A DNA stretch of 64,000 nucleotides. Source: Dioscorea cayenensis subsp. rotundata. Lineage: Eukaryota > Streptophyta > Magnoliopsida > Dioscoreales > Dioscoreaceae. Below the pieces are notes generated by a model. That model was not told where the DNA came from and searched no databases. It saw only the letters and a list, made by a program, of their open reading frames with translations. Below, in pieces: positions 31,020-43,681 of this stretch (position 1 is the first letter of the stretch; every line of letters begins with the position of its first letter). The stretch is from contig NC_052477.1 in NCBI RefSeq assembly GCF_009730915.1, forward strand, positions 2,178,611-2,242,610, given 5' to 3'. Position numbers and translations under genes: made by a program.

Positions 31020-31218
31020 CACATCTCCATCATCATCATCATCATCATCATCCTACAAACACCAAACCAGAACATCAAAAAAACAAGATCAAAAATCAAA
31101 AAACCTAGATCGATCGAATCGGGTGAGAAATCGGACCTCTAGAAGGAGAATTTAGATGGAGAAGAAGAAAAGGGAAGGTAAAAGGAGGGGGATTTAAAGG
31201 AGAAGGTGGATGAGGATA

Positions 31219-31248
31219 AGGGTTAGGGTTAGGGTTAGGGTTAGGGTT
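31219..31248. repeat. Interstitial telomeric repeat in the JMJ24-like 5' flank
   Basis: Four perfect TTAGGG units (31223-31246) plus partial units on both sides, about 200 bp upstream of the start codon. On the transcribed strand this gives a multiple telo-box (AACCCTAACCCTAA). Confidence 0.9.
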
Positions 31249-31299
31249 GTTGGTTGATAGTGGAGGGTGTGAAGAGAGAGGTAGTAAGGTTGAAGGGGG

Positions 31300-34200
31300 G
31301 GAAGTGCAGAGGGGGGTATACATGAATACAGAGTTTTAAAGGGTGTAGAGTGAAAAAGAGACACGCAGAAGAAGAGACAGTGAGTGAGGAACAGAGAAAA
31401 TGGAGACTTCCTTCTTTCTTTCTTTCTTTCAAGTCTAGTAGGTTGGTTGCCAAGTTGCTGAGAAAGATACTTAATATTATTATTACTTGGCCCTCTTTTA
31501 AATGTCCTAATTCCTAAATTGCCCTATATTTTGGGTTGCACCACCCACCCTTATTTTATTTATTTGGTTTTTTTTTTTCTTAATTGGTTGGGCTCAACCA
31601 GCTCCAGAGTTTTATCATAATAATAATAATAATAATGATAATAATAATAATAATGATAATAATAGGTATTTTCTCCAGTTTCGCATCGGAGATTTTAAAA
31701 TTTTGTAATGAGTTTTGAGGTAATATCATATATAAAATAATATAATTAAATAATTCCTACCGTAGAAACTATTTTATGTTTTGGAATTTTAAAAGTTTTT
31801 ATGGATATTTATTATATAAATAATTAAATGTAATTAATATTTTTTAATTATTAATATTATAAATAATATGAATGTTATTAAAAAAATAAAATTGTTCTTT
31901 GAAACGCTTTCAGAGTAGATATAGATAATAATAGTTTTTTTTATAAATATAGATAATAATAGTTTTTTTTACAAATGACGTTAGTGTAATAATCAAGGAT
32001 ATGTGTATAATTAGAAATTAATTATCCCACTAATAATAATAATAATATTTGTTTTTAACAAATGTAATAATAAAAAAACATAGGTATAATAATATATAAT
32101 TTTTTCTGTCAAGATCAACGGTTAGGTCATCAAGAAAAATAAGAACGTACACAACAATCGACGGAGCAAGTGAGGGTCGGTCCGTGCACAATAGGTGCTA
32201 GGACTATCCACGCACAACTATTATTCACACTTTTTAAAATATATTGTCACCTATGATTTGAACTCTTACCGCTTGTAAATAATAATAAATGTTACAAGTA
32301 TAATAATTAGGGACTTACGAACAACCGGGAATTAATCATCCCTTTTATATTATATTATATTATATATTTTGGTCTTGCACTTTTTTTCCTATATGGTTAA
32401 GTAATCAAAGAGTTTTTGTTAATAATGTATTATATTCACACTTTTTTTTTCCTATATGGTTAAGTATATTAAAATTAGGGACTTACGAACAACCGGGAAT
32501 TAAATATATTTGTATTATAATTAACAAAACTCTTTGATTACTAAAACATTTCTTAAAAAAAGGAAAAAGTGTTTTTAGATCAATTTTTAATATTATTTTG
32601 GGTCTCACTCTTGTTCTTTTAACTGGTTGAGCTTAACCAATGGAAATTTTATTTATATTTATTATTATTAGTAATTTTAATATTTTAATTGGGTGTTGAT
32701 TTATTAAAATTAATAGATAAACATACAGGGGACCATTAGTAATGTGCTATATAGACTTGTCATAGACATAGTGGGTGGACAAAAAGAGAAAATAAGATTA
32801 TTTTTAAAAATATATAAATAATCAGTATGAAAAAATTAAAAATAAAAATAGCAAATTAAAAAAAAATAAATAAATCACAAAACAGTGTTTAAATAAATTT
32901 GTAATTTTATTTTTGGGGGCTCACTTTTTTTTACTAGCTCATTGAGCTTAACTAGCTCCAAAATTTATTATTATTATTATTATTATTATTCATTTAAAAA
33001 AAACATGCATCAAGACCTTTGGAGAAAATCTATTTACAAGAAAGCACTTTTTGAAAAGTGGTTTTCATTTTCGTAATTAAAATTAGTTACAATTAAAATT
33101 TTATAAATTTCAAAGGAAAAATCATTTTGGTCCAAGCACTACACAATGTTGGTCCTAGAACAAACTATTTTTTGGTTTTCAACTACAAGACTATAAATAA
33201 ATATGTTCACATTATTTTTTTCCGTACCACATCAATTGCATTAAAACTAAATTAATCATTGAATAAAAAGTCAATCAATAATATAAAAAAATAACTTAAA
33301 TAAATAATTAAATATTTGCATAATTCTTACCAAAATAAATTTTAAAGACAAATTATTGACTTTCATTGTTTCTTGTGAACTCAAGCATTATTTATTATAA
33401 CATTAAATAGAAAAATAAAAAAAAATGATAATTTATATATGACAAAAGATAATTTAGATAAGTTCACAAATTACTAATCTCTAGGGATGTTTAATTTAAA
33501 ATCGTTGAATCATTATCCAACGGTTGTTTATTTATATAAATATTATATATATATTACTGTTCATAACACTGTATAACACTGTAAAACACGCTTTTAGTAC
33601 TGTTTATGATGATCGAAAGTAGTCGGATTATCATCCCACGACTACTGTGAAATCTAGAGACATCCCTAGATTATCAGTCCTCTTTATATATATATATATA
33701 TATATTCAAGGATTATTCACTCAATTAGATTTGTTTCATATATTCAGAACTATCACAAGAAGGCATATAAAAATATATCATTAAAAACAAACAAACCAAC
33801 CAATAGAAACATTTCCAAATGAATGAGAGGAAAAACCCATAATGGGTTGACAATAACATGACAAACACTATACACACAAGCACTCCACAATCACAATATG
33901 TCAAAACACACACCATGAAGCTCATTTGCATCTGCCTTAAAATAACTCCAATTCCTGTGAATCATAAACAAGCCAACAACTAAAAAGTTTTAATTTATAG
34001 AATTCTAAAAGCAAGATAACTCACGGCAATATAAGACGAAATCAAAGCAATTGTAAAGCTTTTGATAGCAGTAATTTTAATTGCCGATAAAAAAAATGCT
34101 GTTCAGAAAGACATCGGTCAGGATTTTCAAGATGTTAAATTGATATAAGCAGATCTGGCAAAAGAATTTCAGAAGCGTCATGGCATATGAAATTCCGGCC

Positions 34201-34539
34201 GTTTATGTTGCATGGACGGTAATTATATGGCATCGAGAACTTCAAAATTTTGACCATATATCTTCATTACATGTGCACTTCATCTTGTAAAAATTAACAA
34301 TGGCACCGTTAATTTGCCCAATATGGTTCGATCTAGTACCAGATAGCCATTAAAACCTATTGTTAAATGATGCCATCAAGTCTAGGTCAATGCACATTTA
34401 CTCTATTTGCATGTATATAGTCTTTGAGAGGGAGAAATGATTGTAACTATAGATTATTTCTTCTTAAAACTGCAATAATTTACAGTGTTTTTGAATGCAT
34501 ATGAGGGAAGTGGTTTACAAGGTATATAGTACCTTGTCT
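31300..34539. other. AT-rich intergenic region between the JMJ24-like gene and gamma-tubulin
   Basis: It holds (AAT)n microsatellites at about 31617-31665 and 32967-32991. A phrase 'agggacttacgaacaaccgggaatta' occurs twice (about 32308 and 32477), and a segment near 32150-32270 has tRNA-like words. A candidate MITE lies at 33479-33671. No gene is supported. Confidence 0.5.
33479..33671. mobile_element. Candidate small MITE with CTAGGGATGT termini
   Basis: CTAGGGATGT at 33481-33490 is inverted as ACATCCCTAG at 33660-33669, both in the context 'aatct'/'agatt'. The interior has 'aacactgtataacactgtaaaac' and 'catcccacgactactgtgaaatc', a style seen in plant MITEs. There is no coding capacity. The family is not identified. 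Confidence 0.5.
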
Positions 34540-37500
34540 TTATATTGTGAGTTTTGCATCTAATGCTCCTGCAAGGCTTACTTCTCCTGATGAGCTGCGA
34601 TCCCCATCCTTATGAACACATATATATATCTCGGTAAATCTCACAATGAGGATTAAAACAAAACCTATAGCAATTGTTGTTTACCTCCATGCCCCACTTT
34701 ATGTAGTCTGGGGACTCACAGGCCTTGTATTCATCAACCAAGCTTTCAATTATCTCACGAGACTCATCAAATTCAGAAAGATCATTATCCTGTTGACAAA
34801 GAGCGTAATAAACTCAGAAACTTGCGCATGTGCAAACTGGTTTAAGTGTAGGACTTTATGCATGTATCAGTCTGAAAGGTAAGAGCGTAGAGCCAAGAAA
34901 GTATGAATAAAGTTTCATCTTAGGCAAAGAAAAAATCCCGGTCATGGGAAAATCTGGAGAAAATATTTTGGAAGCTGAGATTAAAACCTACGTGAATTGA
35001 GTATAACCGCTATTGACGAAAATATTATAACATTCTGTGAGGGGAGAAACAAGTGGTGCAGAATGACAAGTATTTAAAACTCTAGCATTTGCATGTACAA
35101 TGAGCCAGTTTGGTATGTTTTATCCAGAAATTCATCAAGTCCTTCGGTTGTTTGGTTGCATTTACATAAACTGTTGCAAGTGTTGTGAGTGGACCAAACG
35201 CTGCAAGTCGATGAACATTTTTAACATGGCACCTATATGTCATAGAAAATATCGGCATGTTCAACAGGGGAGGCTTAGCTAACCTATGACAACCAAACTG
35301 GAGCATTACACCACTGGTTCAGGGTATCACGGGTGTGAATGGACATTGCGCAGCTGACCACAAGTCTTGTTTGAAACATCACAAATGCAACAGAAATTTT
35401 AAGCCTTTTAAACATATCACTATAATGTCACCTGAGGAAAACTAACTTTAACCCAAGTAATGTCCTAGCAACAAAGGGGAATGACTAAACAACTGTTCAT
35501 CAACAAACAATCAATCATGTGCAAGAGAATCATAACAAAGAATTAGTAGGACAAACACTACTAGTGAACTTACAGCAAACACTGGGAACTTCCTATAATT
35601 GTCAAGGAAAGCTTGCTTTTTCCTCAGCTTCTCATATTGACTCAGGCACCTGCTGAAGAGGTGTCTGATGCTGGTGTGGTTTGCCAGCATTAAACCACTT
35701 ACCTATTAAAGTGAGCATACAGAAGCATAAGTGAGCTGTTATAGAGGGAATAAATCATAAAGAGAACCATTGTAAAATATCTGCAGCATTTATCTATTTG
35801 TCTACTCTTAATTATGGTGAACAGTAAATTGGGTGCAATTTGATGGATTTATAACCAAGAGTGAAACTGACACTTATCAAAGGCTTACTCTATGAGCTGT
35901 TTGTACATATGGTGACTTTCTGGACAAAGCAACCTGCAAAAGGATGAAATAGGATGGAGTAATAAGAACAAAGACATTGGAATTAGCTATTTTATTTTCT
36001 TATAATCACCTGAATACTAGCAGGTCCCCATTCAATAAAGTTGACAAGCTTTCTCTCACGTATCCGCTGCAAGCTTTCATGAACCTGGTTTAACAGGAAA
36101 AGAAAAACACAGTGATGGTATAAAATCTTAACTCTTCGAAACCATTACCTTGGATATCAAGAAAAAGACATGGGAGTTGCTGGACAAACAAATGGCAAAA
36201 ATTATATGATGTTTCATCACCCAAAGAACAATCATTGAAATGTAACAATAGTAGAAACTAAGATCTACATTTGGATCCCCTGCCCAACCATTAGGGGAAA
36301 AAAATGGATCACATTGATAATGCATAAGCATTTGAGAGATTTGACAGTCTATAGCCAACTTAAGAAACTTTCCCAGCCTATCACAAGGCCGCCATCCAAG
36401 CAATACCAAAAGATGATTACTTAATTTTTCAAAAACATGGAGAATCAACAAACCAATTTTTTTTAACACATCAACTCACATATACTAAGAAAATTTTCTT
36501 AATGGAATTAGCCCATGTAGCACCAAATGGGTGGCGGAGCAAAAATATACGCATATATAGCATGAGTATTTTATCTACTATTTTACGAGAACTATGTGAT
36601 AGAAAAAGTAAAACCATTAAGCATTGGCTACGCCTAACGGGCATATATACACAAATTGGGCAAACTGGCAATATTAGGACCATTTCCCATGCATAGTAAT
36701 GCTCTAGATGTGATCTTGAGGAAAATTGACCTACAAATAATGTGATCTGGTTCAATCGCATACATCTTGCAGTCAGGATCTGCTGCCAAGCTAATTTTCT
36801 CCACATAAGATCTTATTTATAATAATTTCCTTATGCACACAGAGGAATTTGTCTTGGCATAATGCATGCAAATGTTGCTACATGATAGTTAAATTTATGT
36901 TAGCCTGAGAGACAAAAGTGCCAGTTCCTGTGTCCTACAAGCAAATCCATGTACTTATGCTCTAGATATCTAGATCCAAGATGCAACTGAAACCAACGAC
37001 GCCTTAAAGAAAACTCTAACAACCCCAATGTGACTAAATAATTATGTACTGTCATCCAGACCACTAGGGGTAAATAATGCTATAAAAGGCAATGACAAAA
37101 TTTAATGCAATGGCATTCAGATCCGTATGCAGCTTTAAAGGACTTTACCTGGGTGGGGTCCACTTCTCCTTGTATGATGTTTAATATCGATATATATTTT
37201 GCTTGGCTAGCTTCTTTTGTACGGGCATAGGAAGAAACCATAATATTCTTTGTCTGCAAAACAGGGCTAAAATTGTCATCCAAACTGATATATGAACCAT
37301 AAATGTGCATGGAAACTGAAATCTTGCCTGCAAAAGTCTCCTCATAACATCAAGGACAGTAGTCTTACGAATAACATTAACCTGACAACAAAGAAGAGTT
37401 AAGTTACGAATTTTTACCTGTAATAACAATAGGCAGAACAATTCTAAAAACTTCAAAAAGGAGACATATGGCTTTTAAATTAAGAAAAGACTACTGACAT

Positions 37501-40500
37501 ATTATGACTCACTCACAACCAGTGTAATTAAAAGCGCTAGGCGCCCTTAAGGCGCTAAAACATTTTATTGCCCAAGGCGAGAGGCGCCACGAAAGGCACA
37601 TGCCCAAGCAAAATAAAGCGTTAGTTAATAAATAATTAATATATATATATATATATATATATAAAATTTTTGGAATAATTGAAGTCAAGCAAAGTTAAGC
37701 TTTAAGTCAAACAAAGCATAACATAAAGTCAAGAAAACACTTCTTAGATGTCTAGAACTAAAGCTTTTAGAGTGTAAATTCTATCTTCATGAGTCATTTA
37801 ATTCTAAGCATCATCATCCTCATCATCTAAGCTAGCTTCAACTCCAAACTAGATTTAGAGTTGTTGCCTCTTCACTTTTCTCTAATTAATAAGTTAATCC
37901 CTTAATTCACTCATTATTTTTTTTAAAAATACTACTTAAATCACCTAGTTTTTCTCTCCTAAATTTATTAACTGTGCATTTTTTTAAAATCACCTATTTT
38001 TTATACCCTAAATTTATTTCATTTCATATGAGTAAGTGTACTTTTTTTAAAATCACCTAGTTTTTCTCCCCTAAATTTATTTCCTTCCGTATTAGTAATT
38101 GTACCTTGTTTAAAATTACCTAGTTTTTCTTCCTTAAATTTATTTTTTTCCTTAATAGTAAATGTGCCTTTGTAAAGTCACCTAATTTTTCTCCCCTAAA
38201 TTTGTTTCCTTCCTTATTAGTAAATACGCCTTTTTAAAATCCCAATTTGAAAGCATTGAATATAGAGCTAATAGGAAAAAAAAAGAACAGGCGCGCCTAT
38301 TTTAATGCCTGGTGCCTAGCAAAAAGCGCTCGCCTTGGCTCGCCTCATTGAAGGCGCCTCGCCCAGAGGGTGTTGAGGCGCAGGGGCCTCGCTTTGCCTC
38401 GCCTGAGCGCTTAGGTGAGCGCTTTTCTCGCTTTTAATAACACTGCTCACAACTACCAGAAGATGAACCATTTATACTGGACACTAGACATAAGACTAAA
38501 ATCAAACATAAAGTGAAAACCCAGCAATTGCCAAGTTAAAGCAGGATAAAAAAAATTAAGGAAACTACATAAAGTTTAAACCAGGAAACTCTGTAGCTAT
38601 AGTTCAGAAATCAACTCTGGAGCAAGAACATCTAACCTGCCGCTCCACTGTAAGTGGTGTATACCCAGTCATCAGAAAGTGACATCTAGGAGTTGGAATT
38701 AGTGATGCAAGAAGACCAACCAAATCATTGTTCATATATCCTGGGTATCGCAGGGTAGTAGTGCTTGCAGACATGACGGTAGAGACCAATGAATTTGTTT
38801 GTGCAAATGTTGGATTGCTTAAATGCAGACGTTCCACAGCGATCCTATTTAGGGCCGTGTTATCAAGAACAACAACACAATCGGCATTAAGAGTCAGTCG
38901 CTTTAGAGTCAAAAGTGAGTTGTAAGGCTGAACCACCACATCACTGGTTTCCATCTGGTTGGGAAACACACTGTATGTCTGAACAAGTTTCTTGCTGTAG
39001 CGTTCATTAAGAGTTTCCAGCAAATATGAACCCATTCCTGCGCTAAAGCAAGGTAATTTCCATAAGCATATAAGAATATTTATTGAGAGAACTTCAGAGT
39101 AAATCATGATGAACATCAATGTAGTGATTCAGAATGAAGAACACACAGAATTGACAAGCATAAAGATTAAATAAATGAATAACAATATTATCTTATTGGC
39201 AAGCACAGATCTAATATGGGATAGTGGGGGGAACTACCCCTACTAAAATTTGAAAAATTACTTTTACAGTATAAATTTTAAATTATTTTTAATTTTGTCC
39301 CCAAATTGTAATATTGTGTGCGTGTATGATTCATAAAAATTGTGGGGATACAATTGAAAAAACCAAAATATTTTGTGACTAAATATAAACCAATTGTTAC
39401 AAATCTTTTGTCTTATATGAATGGCTATCACAGTTTAGATTCAATAAAAAAAAACAACATATAACCTATTTCAACATTCATGCCAGTTGCATCCCCTTTT
39501 TTCCCTTTAATCTATATCCTTACAGATTCTTCAAAATCAGAGCAATTATGAACCCTTTTTTTTATTATAATTGGCAATGAGAAGATTTTGCAATGATTTC
39601 AAAATATGAAGTCTCGCAAAGAACAATTATAAACCTTTAGTTAGTTTTTTATCATTAGTTTCTTTCCTTGTAATTTTGTCATCTTAAACAAAAAATTTTT
39701 ATTTAAAATTTTCCCCCACCAAAAAAAAAAATTCCTGCATCCACCTCTGCTTATCGGTAAATCTGTCAGGTATGATAAGACTTACCACCCTTTCTGGTCC
39801 ACTCAAATCACTATTTTAGCCTTATTATTTAAATCTTTACCAAGGAATCTTAACGCCAAGGTAGATGAGATATTGTAACATGCAGAGCATCATGCTTGTC
39901 AAACAGCTTGCCACATTATGGTCCATATCATGTGAATAATGGGCAATCGACTGGACCACCTATTTAAGGTATTGAATGATAACAATAGTCTCCAAACATG
40001 CCAAAAATCAGTCAGGCTTTAGCACATTCTGACTCAAAATTATGATTGGGCGACTATTCACCGTGGCCATACAGCATTTTCATCTCAAGTACTGTATTTA
40101 ATTGCTATCCATGGATCATACATGCCTTGAATGCTATGGAAAAAAGTACAGCATCTACACCAAGGAGCATAGTTACCCATGCTTGCCATGGAGTTTCCAT
40201 CATCATCATTCTACAAACCCATTTCGCATGGTAGGGAGGTTGAAAGCTACATGGTTCAGAACAAGAAATCCCATAAATCATGGAGAAGGGATATCTCAGA
40301 AATTGTCGAGAGTCATGTCTTTTATGATTATTTTTTCAACTGATGATAGAACTTCATATCTGATAGAGAAGGCTAATCATTGAATCTAACTCAGGCTTAG
40401 TGGTTCAGGGGGGAATTCTCTAGCCCGCTAGGAAAAAATAAACATACATAATTACATATGAATATTTACAAAACTTGCAAAATACAAAGGCATGCTAATC

Positions 40501-42145
40501 ATGTTCTCTTCATTAGTCATATAACAAAAATCATATAATCCAGATTCAGCACCAGTCAACTTGTAAGAGACAAAGCAAGCTCTTTACCATAAAGTGTCAA
40601 AAATCAACATATATAGTTTGTGGATTTATAAGACCAGGTCTATAAATCAGTAATGGCAAATAACATGTAAAGTGAACTTATTTCTAAATTAGCCATCGAA
40701 TAAGATGGTTGAGGAAAAATAATTGAGGAAGAACCTGATCCTGTTCCACCAGCTATTGAATGGCAAAGGACAAAACCCTCAAGGCTATCACTTCCATCAG
40801 CTTCTCTGTCCACCATATCCATAATATCATCAACAACTTGCTCTCCCTGTTTCAAACAATTGTAAATATAAGAATCATCTGCGCACTACAAGATCAGAAA
40901 AGCTTAACTATTGGATAAATGAATATCAGGTTTTTCAAACTTTGATCCCAACGAATGAAGTAAAATTCAGACATTAAAATCAATGACCATGAAAATAAGT
41001 ATTTAAGCATCATTTGTCATAGAATGTTCAAAGAGGAAATATAAGTCATAAATGAAGGTTTTTTTAACTGAATGGCAAAAGTGATTTAATCTACAAACCT
41101 GGTGATACCCATTTGCCCAATTATTTCCAGCACCACCACCATGATCAGAGAGAAATATATTCTCATGATTGTAAAGATTTCTATATTCACTATTTTGTAT
41201 GCCATTGATAACCCGAGGCTCCAAGTCCATCAAAAGAGCTCGTGGTATGTAATGTTGATCATCAGCTTGATAGAAGAAAACATCTTTCCGGTCACCTCCC
41301 TGTCACAGATATTATTATTTATTAAAAAACACAAAGAGACGAAAAACAAAGGAAAGAAAAGAAATATATTACCAAGGTCATTAAAAAAAAAGATCCTAAA
41401 TATTTAATAGCATGATAAGCATATGAAGATTGGGATAACAAGAAGATGCCAAGCCAAGTAAATGAAAGGTAGCCAGTAGTTGACATGAGTCATTAAAATT
41501 CAAAACTTTAACGCTCCAGAAGGTCAGATGATACAGATCTAATTTAGCAGAGTCAATGACCAAAATGTATAAATCACAGGTTCAATGTCCAATATCTATT
41601 ATCAAATAAATGTGTCATTAAAACAACAAACCACAAATTCTCTTCAAAAAACTTGAGCTAACATTAAAAATGCATGTACAGGGTTGGCTAAAATTTTACA
41701 GGAATTTGAATTTGAGACAACTCAAGTTCACAGTTTGAAGTGAAACAAGTCACTCCTGACTACATATTACTAGCCTGGTAAGTGAAAAACCAACTTTCAC
41801 AAGTTTAAACAAACTCAAAAGCAATCAACTATTGAACACAGGACAATAGTACGAAATGAACAAAAAAAGGGAATTTCTTTCGTTTAATGCGAGAATTCCA
41901 CCTATTGTGATCAACCATGCAATTCAAAAAACGAAATCACACATCAACCATCACAATTTCAATCCAGACAACGAACAAGCAAGCAAGCAAGCGTAGAGCG
42001 ATTAAAGCAGCCATACCTGAGTGGCAAAGTCCTCAAGGAGGCCATCCTTGCCGATGCCATGCTCGAGGCAGAGCTGCTTCCAGAACTCCATCCCGATCTG
42101 GTTCCCGCATTGCCCAACCTGGATGGTGATGATCTCCCGCGGCAT
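34540..42145 (-). CDS. TUBG: Gamma-tubulin
   Basis: Nucleates microtubules as the core of the gamma-tubulin ring complex. Eleven exons join in frame to 474 residues, the length of Arabidopsis TUBG1: 42017-42145, 41099-41299, 40735-40846, 38637-39037, 37328-37381, 37149-37253, 36010-36084, 35889-35933, 35574-35702, 34685-34789 and 34540-34608. Landmarks are [34 protein letters not shown], the tubulin GTP-binding loop [30 protein letters not shown], and [20 protein letters not shown]. The last exon gives an unconserved 22-residue tail ([20 protein letters not shown]...). The intron at 37254-37327 uses a GC donor. The intron between exons 4 and 5 contains a hAT-type element. All other borders are GT-AG and no frame breaks are seen. 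Confidence 0.97.
37520..38445. mobile_element. Non-autonomous hAT-type element in a gamma-tubulin intron
   Basis: A 926-bp insertion flanked by a perfect 8-bp duplication ctcacaac (37512-37519 and 38446-38453), the length expected for hAT transposition. The ends are CAGTGTAATTAAAAGCG and its near inverse CGCTTTTAATAACACTG. The next roughly 80 bp on each side are rich in GGCGC and GCGCTAGGCGCC-like words. The interior is AT-rich with repeated 'cacctagtttttctcccctaaattta' units (about 37930-38210). No transposase frame is present. Confidence 0.9.
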
Positions 42146-42206
42146 GATTGGATCAAATCAGGAGAACCAACAGTCTCACAGCTTAGGTTTTCGATCCAAC
42201 AACCAC

Positions 42207-42214
42207 TAGGGTTT
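42207..42214 (-). promoter_or_regulatory. Telo-box upstream of gamma-tubulin
   Basis: AAACCCTA on the minus strand about 62 bp before the start codon, probably in the 5' leader. Telo-boxes are common near transcription starts of plant genes active in dividing cells. Confidence 0.5.
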
Positions 42215-42286
42215 ATGCGCACTCCTCCCTGATCTTGCTCTCGTGCTCTCAGAGGGTTCTTCCCTTCTTTGAACGCAAGATGTTTG

Positions 42287-43320
42287 ATGAAATGCCAAAT
42301 AAAATGAATTTTTTTAAAAAAAGAAAATGCTAGAAATTATATATATTGATAATTATGTAAGATTTTACAAAGTAATTCACATGAGAACCCGTAAATTGTG
42401 AATAAATAATACTCCCTCCTCCATTCCGTTCTTTTTTATCTGTCTTGAATAACCGAATCTCACATAATAAAAAATTTGATTATTTCACATAATTTAATAA
42501 AAAATTAGTTATCTTTCCAAAATTACCCCTAATTTATATCTTTACATTTCTCTCCCATATTAAATTTTTTAAAAAAAATTGAATATAGTGGTAGGATAAT
42601 TTTGAGAAAAAATAATAATAAATATTTCTTGTTAAAAAAATGACAGATAAAAAAACATGGGTTTATAACAAATAAAAAGAAACAGAGGGAGTACTACATA
42701 ATATTTTTACAGTAGTAGTGATTGTAGAGGAATTTGACCCTCCACCTTCTCACTCACACCTACATGTTTTTTCACAGTGCTAATCAATTAATCAATATTA
42801 TATATTTAAATTATAGGAAAATTATCAAAAACTCCGCATATCTTTATCCAATTAAATAGTTTTTTATTTTTATTTTTTACAATTAAATCATAAAAATGCT
42901 AAATAGAATGAATTTTTTTTAAAGAAAATGCTCGAAATTATATATGTATATATATATATATATATTTGATAATGTGTGTAAGATTTTTTTTTTAATTTTT
43001 TTTTACAAAAGTAATTCACATGAGACACTATAAACCATGAATATATATATATATATATATAGTATTTACACAATATTTCTACCGTAGTAATTACAAAAGA
43101 ATTTGACCCGCCGCTCTCCCATTCACACCCATGTGCCTTCTCACGATCCTTGTCAATGTTGAGTTAATTGTGAAAATTCAAAATTAATCAATAAAATATA
43201 TTTAAATTATGGACAAATTATTAAAAACTCCTAGTTTAGTATATACTCATCACTTCATCCGAGTATATAGTTTTTAAATTTTTAAATTTTTTATTCAATT
43301 AAATGATAAAAATAACCCTG
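42287..43320. repeat. Diverged tandem duplication, about 600 bp
   Basis: Copy 1 (about 42287-42895) and copy 2 (about 42896-43320) share 'gaattttttt..aaagaaaatgct.gaaattatata', 'aagtaattcacatgaga' and 'gaatttgaccc.cc.c.ctc.cactcacacc', plus a shared AT-rich tail. Copy 1 is split by a Stowaway element that copy 2 lacks. Confidence 0.75.
42412..42691. mobile_element. Stowaway-type MITE
   Basis: A 280-bp element starting CTCCCTCC and ending GAGGGAG inside a TA target duplication (42410-42411 and 42692-42693). Inner inverted matches include 'ttttttatctgtc' against 'gacagataaaaaaa'. This is the classic Tc1/mariner-related plant MITE signature. The second copy of the host duplication shows the empty site. 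Confidence 0.9.
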
Positions 43321-43681
43321 GCACATATGAATACAAGAGGTGTAAGGCAGCAACGAAATATTATATATTATAATTTTTATTATAATTTTTCTACCACAAG
43401 AAATATTTATTGTGATCTATAACAAAATGTTATATCTAAACAAACACAATTATATTCACTTTTTGTCATTTCAAAGATGTCTAAATTAAATCAAAAGTTA
43501 AAATATTTTTTCTTTAAAATTTTTTTTTTTTTTACTGAGATTAATTAGATTATACAAAAAAAAAAAATAAAAAAAAAATTCATGAAATTTATTGATCAAA
43601 GTGTCACTTATATATATATATATATATATATATATAAGCCTCTCTTTGAAGCGAAAGCAAAGGATCAGCGAAGGTGGAGCA

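Noticed and set aside
30888-31155. Plus-strand frames over the start of the JMJ24-like gene
   Set aside because: They are antisense to the WRC exon and consist of low-complexity Ser/Ile runs.
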